NCBI GenBank assembly: GCA_964537715.1
Contig: CAZIAH010000001.1
Span: 77,165-141,164, forward strand
Reading direction: 5' to 3'
DNA from: CAZTZL01 sp964537715
GTDB lineage: Bacteria; Zhuqueibacterota; QNDG01; DSAB01
Length of the DNA stretch: 64,000 bases
The position numbers and the translations under genes are program-made. Shown one piece after another: positions 60,920 through 64,000 of the stretch (positions are counted from its first letter, which is position 1; each line of letters begins with the position of its first letter). The notes under the pieces are model-generated. The model was not told the DNA's origin. It was given only the letters and a program-made list of their open reading frames with translations, and did not search any database.

Positions 60920-62083
60920 CTATTTAAGGGGACTGATCCTTCTCAATGCGGTAACCACTTCTTTGCAGCTTGCCACCACTCGATCCACTTCTTCCAGGGT
61001 ATTAAAACGACTGAATGTAAAGCGGATCGATCCGTGCGCCCGTTCGTGGGAAAACCCCATGGCCATCATCACGTAACTCGGTTCGAGGGATCGGGAAAAA
61101 CAGGCCGATCCGGTGATCACTGAAATACCTTTCATATCTAAATGCAGTACCACGGATTCGCCTTCGATCAGATTGAAACTGACATTCACATTGGACGGCA
61201 GCCGTTTCTTCAAATTCCTGGGACCATTCAAAATAACGCCTTCGATCTCCCGTTTGAACCTATCAATTAATTTTTTTTGAAGTGTTCTCAAATAATTAAC
61301 CTGATTGGACGGTGCCAATTCGACGGCTTTCCCAAATCCCACAATGCCCGCAACATTCTCTGTCCCGCTGCGCAGATCGAATTCACTGTATCCGCCGTGC
61401 AACTGTTTTTGCAGTTTGGTTCCTTTTCGGACAAAAAGCGCACCCACACCCTTGGGACCATGAATCTTGTGGGAAGACATCGTGAGCAGATCCGCATGAA
61501 GCTTCTGCATATTCAGATCAAGCTGCGTAAAACTCAATGATGCATCGGTGTGAAAGAGAACTCTCTTCTCCTTGCACAATTTCCCGATTTCCAGAATCGG
61601 CTGGACAGTTCCAACCTCCTGATTTCCGTGCTGAACGCTGACCAGAATCGTATTCTCACGGATGGCGTTTCGGACTTGATCCGAATCGACAAATCCTTCG
61701 CTGTCTACATCAAGATAGGTTACGGAATAACCCTGCTTTTCGAGATACTGAAATGTGTGAAGTACAGAATTGTGCTCGACTTTGGAACAAATCAGATGCA
61801 CTTTTTTATCTTTGGGATAAGACTGGACAACCCCTTTGATTGCCAGATTATTGGCTTCCGTGCCCCCCGAAGTAAAAATGATTTCATCCGGTGAACAGTT
61901 CAATTTTCCGGCAATGATTTCACGGACATGGTCGAGTCCCTCTTTGGCCTGAATGCCGGGGGTGTGGCTAAACTGAGAGGAAGCCACTGCATATGTTTCC
62001 GTAAAATACGGCAGCATGGCACTAACCACTTCCGGATCGGTTCTAGTCGTTGCCGCATTATCCAAATAGATTCTATCTTGCAT
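60920..62083 (-). CDS. iscS: Cysteine desulfurase (IscS/NifS family)
   Basis: 387 residues. YLDNAATTRTDPEVVSAM, SVQHGNQEVGTVQPI and the PLP Lys in MSSHKIHGPKGVG are visible, with the mobile Cys loop TGSACFSRSLEP. It makes persulfide for Fe-S assembly and tRNA thiolation. The order iscS-iscU supports NifS/IscS rather than SufS. It is first in its transcript. Confidence 0.93.
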   Translation of the reverse strand: MQDRIYLDNAATTRTDPEVVSAMLPYFTETYAVASSQFSHTPGIQAKEGLDHVREIIAGKLNCSPDEIIFTSGGTEANNLAIKGVVQSYPKDKKVHLICSKVEHNSVLHTFQYLEKQGYSVTYLDVDSEGFVDSDQVRNAIRENTILVSVQHGNQEVGTVQPILEIGKLCKEKRVLFHTDASLSFTQLDLNMQKLHADLLTMSSHKIHGPKGVGALFVRKGTKLQKQLHGGYSEFDLRSGTENVAGIVGFGKAVELAPSNQVNYLRTLQKKLIDRFKREIEGVILNGPRNLKKRLPSNVNVSFNLIEGESVVLHLDMKGISVITGSACFSRSLEPSYVMMAMGFSHERAHGSIRFTFSRFNTLEEVDRVVASCKEVVTALRRISPLK

Positions 62084-62171
62084 CGCTTTTCCTAATAAAT
62101 CAATAAACGAGTCAATCTTATGTGTTCGTAATTAAACCAATTAAAACAGGTTAAGATCCATATTAAATCAT

Positions 62172-62492
62172 TTAAATAAAAATCAGCGCAAGAAGAAATA
62201 GAATAAATGCCAATGAAGTAAATATCCAAAAAACAGTGGTTCTGCTTTTGCCGAGATACTGATTGATAATTTTAAACAAGCCATACAACGAATGGAAGAT
62301 AAATAGAAACAGGAGCGGTACATCGACCCAGTCAGCAAGATGAATACGATAGGCTGTTTTTTGACTGAATATTCCCATTTCTCCCGTAACCGAATAACCG
62401 GATACGAGTTTCAATCCTACGAAAACGATCAGCAAAATGCCGCTCCATCGGTGAAACGACCGCACAAAAATGATTGGAGTAAATTTTTTCAT
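62172..62492 (-). CDS. Small membrane protein resembling cytochrome b / succinate dehydrogenase anchor
   Basis: 106 residues from the ATG at 62492 (GAAAGGAT upstream), with three helices. The His residues in RSFHRWSG, YRIHLADW and FIFHSLYG are placed as heme ligands would be in b-type cytochromes. The spacing suits a two-heme or one-heme anchor, but no family was proved. No sdh or hydrogenase genes lie nearby. Confidence 0.5.
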   Translation of the reverse strand: MKKFTPIIFVRSFHRWSGILLIVFVGLKLVSGYSVTGEMGIFSQKTAYRIHLADWVDVPLLFLFIFHSLYGLFKIINQYLGKSRTTVFWIFTSLAFILFLLALIFI

Positions 62493-62658
62493 AAAATGAT
62501 CCTTTCCATTAAAACCAATTGATATTGACTGCAATCAATTTCAAGACAAATTTTAAAATAACAATTATTGCAGAAACTTGTCAATGTTTGATGATCTCAA
62601 ATAGCAATACGAAAGCATATTAATAAAATCTCGCTTAAAATCAAGTAAAAAATGGAAC

Positions 62659-63000
62659 TTATTTACTAATCGGGATAAAACAGAGAAATTTGAGTTTTTC
62701 TGTACCCGTATTCTTGAAACAATGTTTCTCATCAGGAGGAACATAGACTGCGGTTCCGGATCTCACCTTCACCTCATTCCCTTCTTTCCACACCACACCC
62801 TCGCCATTCAAAACGAATACTTCGTGCTCCCATGAATGAACATGCAGCGGCGTTTTTCCCCCTGGTTCCACCTCAAACAAACGCATGGCAAAATTCGGGG
62901 CTCCGTCCACTTCCGAAATCAGCCAGCGAATGGTCACGCCCTGAGCGCCCTCCTCCTGCACGGAAGAAGCTTCTATTTCGGTATAATGTGTGATTTTCAT
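62659..63000 (-). CDS. Cupin-domain protein
   Basis: 113 residues, single cupin barrel. Motif 1 is GGKTPLHVHSWEHEVFVLNG (H-x-H-x3-4-E) and motif 2 is VPPDEKHCFKN (conserved His). These bind a metal. The small size and lack of other domains do not identify a substrate. It overlaps nothing and begins just after mutY. Confidence 0.85.
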   Translation of the reverse strand: MKITHYTEIEASSVQEEGAQGVTIRWLISEVDGAPNFAMRLFEVEPGGKTPLHVHSWEHEVFVLNGEGVVWKEGNEVKVRSGTAVYVPPDEKHCFKNTGTEKLKFLCFIPISK

Positions 63001-63001
63001 T

Positions 63002-64000
63002 CTATTCCTCCCTTGAAGTTTTCATCAATCGGTCAATGACTTTTCGGTCTGCTCCGGGAAAAGCAAAATCATCCAACTGGGATGGCTCAATCCAGCGGTA
63101 ATCGTCACAACTGTTCAATTGGATTTTACCGCTTTGATACTGACAATAGAAAACATGCAAAGTGATCTTGAAATGGGTATATGCATGTTTTACCGAAGTA
63201 AAAAGCGAATCGACACTGATTTTGATTCCAAGTTCTTCGGCAATTTCTCGTTTCAAACTCTGCTCGAACGTTTCACCATCTTCCACCTTGCCACCTGGGA
63301 ATTCCCAGAGTCCTCCTAACAGTCCTTTTGGCGGACGAAGTGTAATTAAAAAAAGATGATTCTTCCAGATAATCCCTGCGACGACATCATAATGGGGAAT
63401 CGGTTTTCTTATCGATTTGACAGGAAGTTGTTCCTGAATGCCAAGCTGTTTTACCTGGCACATTTCGGCCACTGGACAAAAACCGCAAAGCGGCTGCTTC
63501 GGCTTGCAGACAAGGGCGCCCAGTTCCATCAAACCTTGATTGTAATCCTGAATATGCTTCCCGGGAAGCAGGGTCTCGGCAAGTGCCCAGAGGCGCTTTT
63601 CCGTATCCGATTTCTGCACATTTTCCGTAATATGAAAAAAGCGGGCCAGCACACGTATCACATTGCCATCAAGAACAGGCACTCTCTTTCCAAATGCAAT
63701 GCTGAGAACCGCACCAGCCGTGTACCGGCCAATACCGGGGAGAGAAACAAGCTGATCCAGTGAATCAGGAAATTTTCCATGATATTGTTTTATAATGATC
63801 TTGGCAGCGAGATGAAGATTCCTGGCACGCGAATAGTAGCCCAGTCCTTCCCATAGTTTCATGACCTCCCCTGTCGATGCCTTTGCCAGATCATGAACAT
63901 TCGGAAAACGCCGGATAAATCTTTCATAATACGATCTGACTGTTTTCACCTGGGTTTGCTGAAGCATAATTTCGGAGACAAAAATTTTGTACGGATCCTT
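63002..64000 (-). CDS. mutY: A/G-specific adenine glycosylase MutY, N-terminus cut by window edge
   Basis: 332 residues visible; the reading frame runs off the window edge. Features: the catalytic Glu in KIFVSEIMLQQTQV, the HhH motif LPGIGRYTAGAV, the Asp in VPVLDGNVIRV and a 4Fe-4S cluster CKPKQPLCGFCPVAEMC. The C-terminal NUDIX-like domain (about 205-320) recognises 8-oxoG. It removes adenine paired with oxidised guanine. Confidence 0.93.
   Translation of the reverse strand, partial: KDPYKIFVSEIMLQQTQVKTVRSYYERFIRRFPNVHDLAKASTGEVMKLWEGLGYYSRARNLHLAAKIIIKQYHGKFPDSLDQLVSLPGIGRYTAGAVLSIAFGKRVPVLDGNVIRVLARFFHITENVQKSDTEKRLWALAETLLPGKHIQDYNQGLMELGALVCKPKQPLCGFCPVAEMCQVKQLGIQEQLPVKSIRKPIPHYDVVAGIIWKNHLFLITLRPPKGLLGGLWEFPGGKVEDGETFEQSLKREIAEELGIKISVDSLFTSVKHAYTHFKITLHVFYCQYQSGKIQLNSCDDYRWIEPSQLDDFAFPGADRKVIDRLMKTSREE

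Noticed and set aside
63968..64000. ATG at 63967 as the MutY start
   Set aside because: The preceding codons encode KDPYKIFVSEI, including the catalytic Glu region, so the true start lies beyond the window.

Overview
The window is a stretch of chromosome from a Gram-negative bacterium. Outer-membrane beta-barrel proteins, a type IV pilus (T4P) secretin operon, Tat components and phosphatidylethanolamine synthesis all point that way. A C-terminal NYPNPFNPET-type sorting module on a 1783-residue secreted protein is typical of the FCB group and its candidate relatives (Calditrichota, KSB1, Marinimicrobia and similar). I cannot place it more precisely. TTG and GTG starts with good Shine-Dalgarno sequences are common, and one gene (truA) seems to start with CTG. 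No rRNA, tRNA or CRISPR array was seen.

Layout. (1) 1-15442, minus strand: a nearly complete T4P assembly cluster. In transcription order it holds the prepilin peptidase, a response regulator, PilB, PilC, a major pilin, three minor pilins, a PilX-like protein, a PilM-PilN fusion, PilO, a 1301-residue Ig-repeat lipoprotein, a small beta-barrel, PilP and the first residues of a probable secretin. (2) 15447-20798: the giant repeat protein, directly upstream of pilD. (3) 21167-24990, plus strand: envelope genes (DNRLRE-type lipoprotein, FadL-like barrel, TPR lipoprotein). (4) 25005-27800: one-carbon and nucleotide genes rpiB, glyA, dCMP deaminase and nrdR. (5) 27844-32891: rnfCDGEA followed by tatC, with no rnfB. 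(6) 32945-46146, mostly housekeeping on the minus strand: a barrel-YbgF fusion, a mini-asparaginase, an adenosine-specific kinase, gatA, two tatA genes, pssA, psd, purC, purB, an HtrA protease, a transaldolase, and the ecfT-truA pair. (7) 46262-52717: an nqrBCDEF-like cluster without nqrA, followed by three small genes of unknown function. (8) 52777-56308: an AT-rich accessory insert. It holds a 1021-residue nuclease-NACHT-HEAT protein and a frameshifted DUF559 endonuclease inside a unit bounded by imperfect inverted repeats. (9) 56395-64000: a DASS-type transporter, a barrel, a nitroreductase, a sulfur-trafficking set (DsrE-like, TusA-like, IscU-DUF59 fusion, cysteine desulfurase), a small membrane protein, a cupin and a MutY gene cut by the window edge.

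How the parts fit. The two Rnf/Nqr clusters are ion-motive redox pumps of one superfamily, each missing a different peripheral subunit. The DASS carrier would usually use the sodium gradient such pumps make. The pilus operon carries its own large surface proteins.

The strongest candidate for an undescribed system is the NACHT protein and its degraded nuclease neighbour. It lies immediately 5' of the nqr operon, where nqrA would be expected. A second candidate is the Ig-repeat lipoprotein plus barrel built into the pilM-Q operon.
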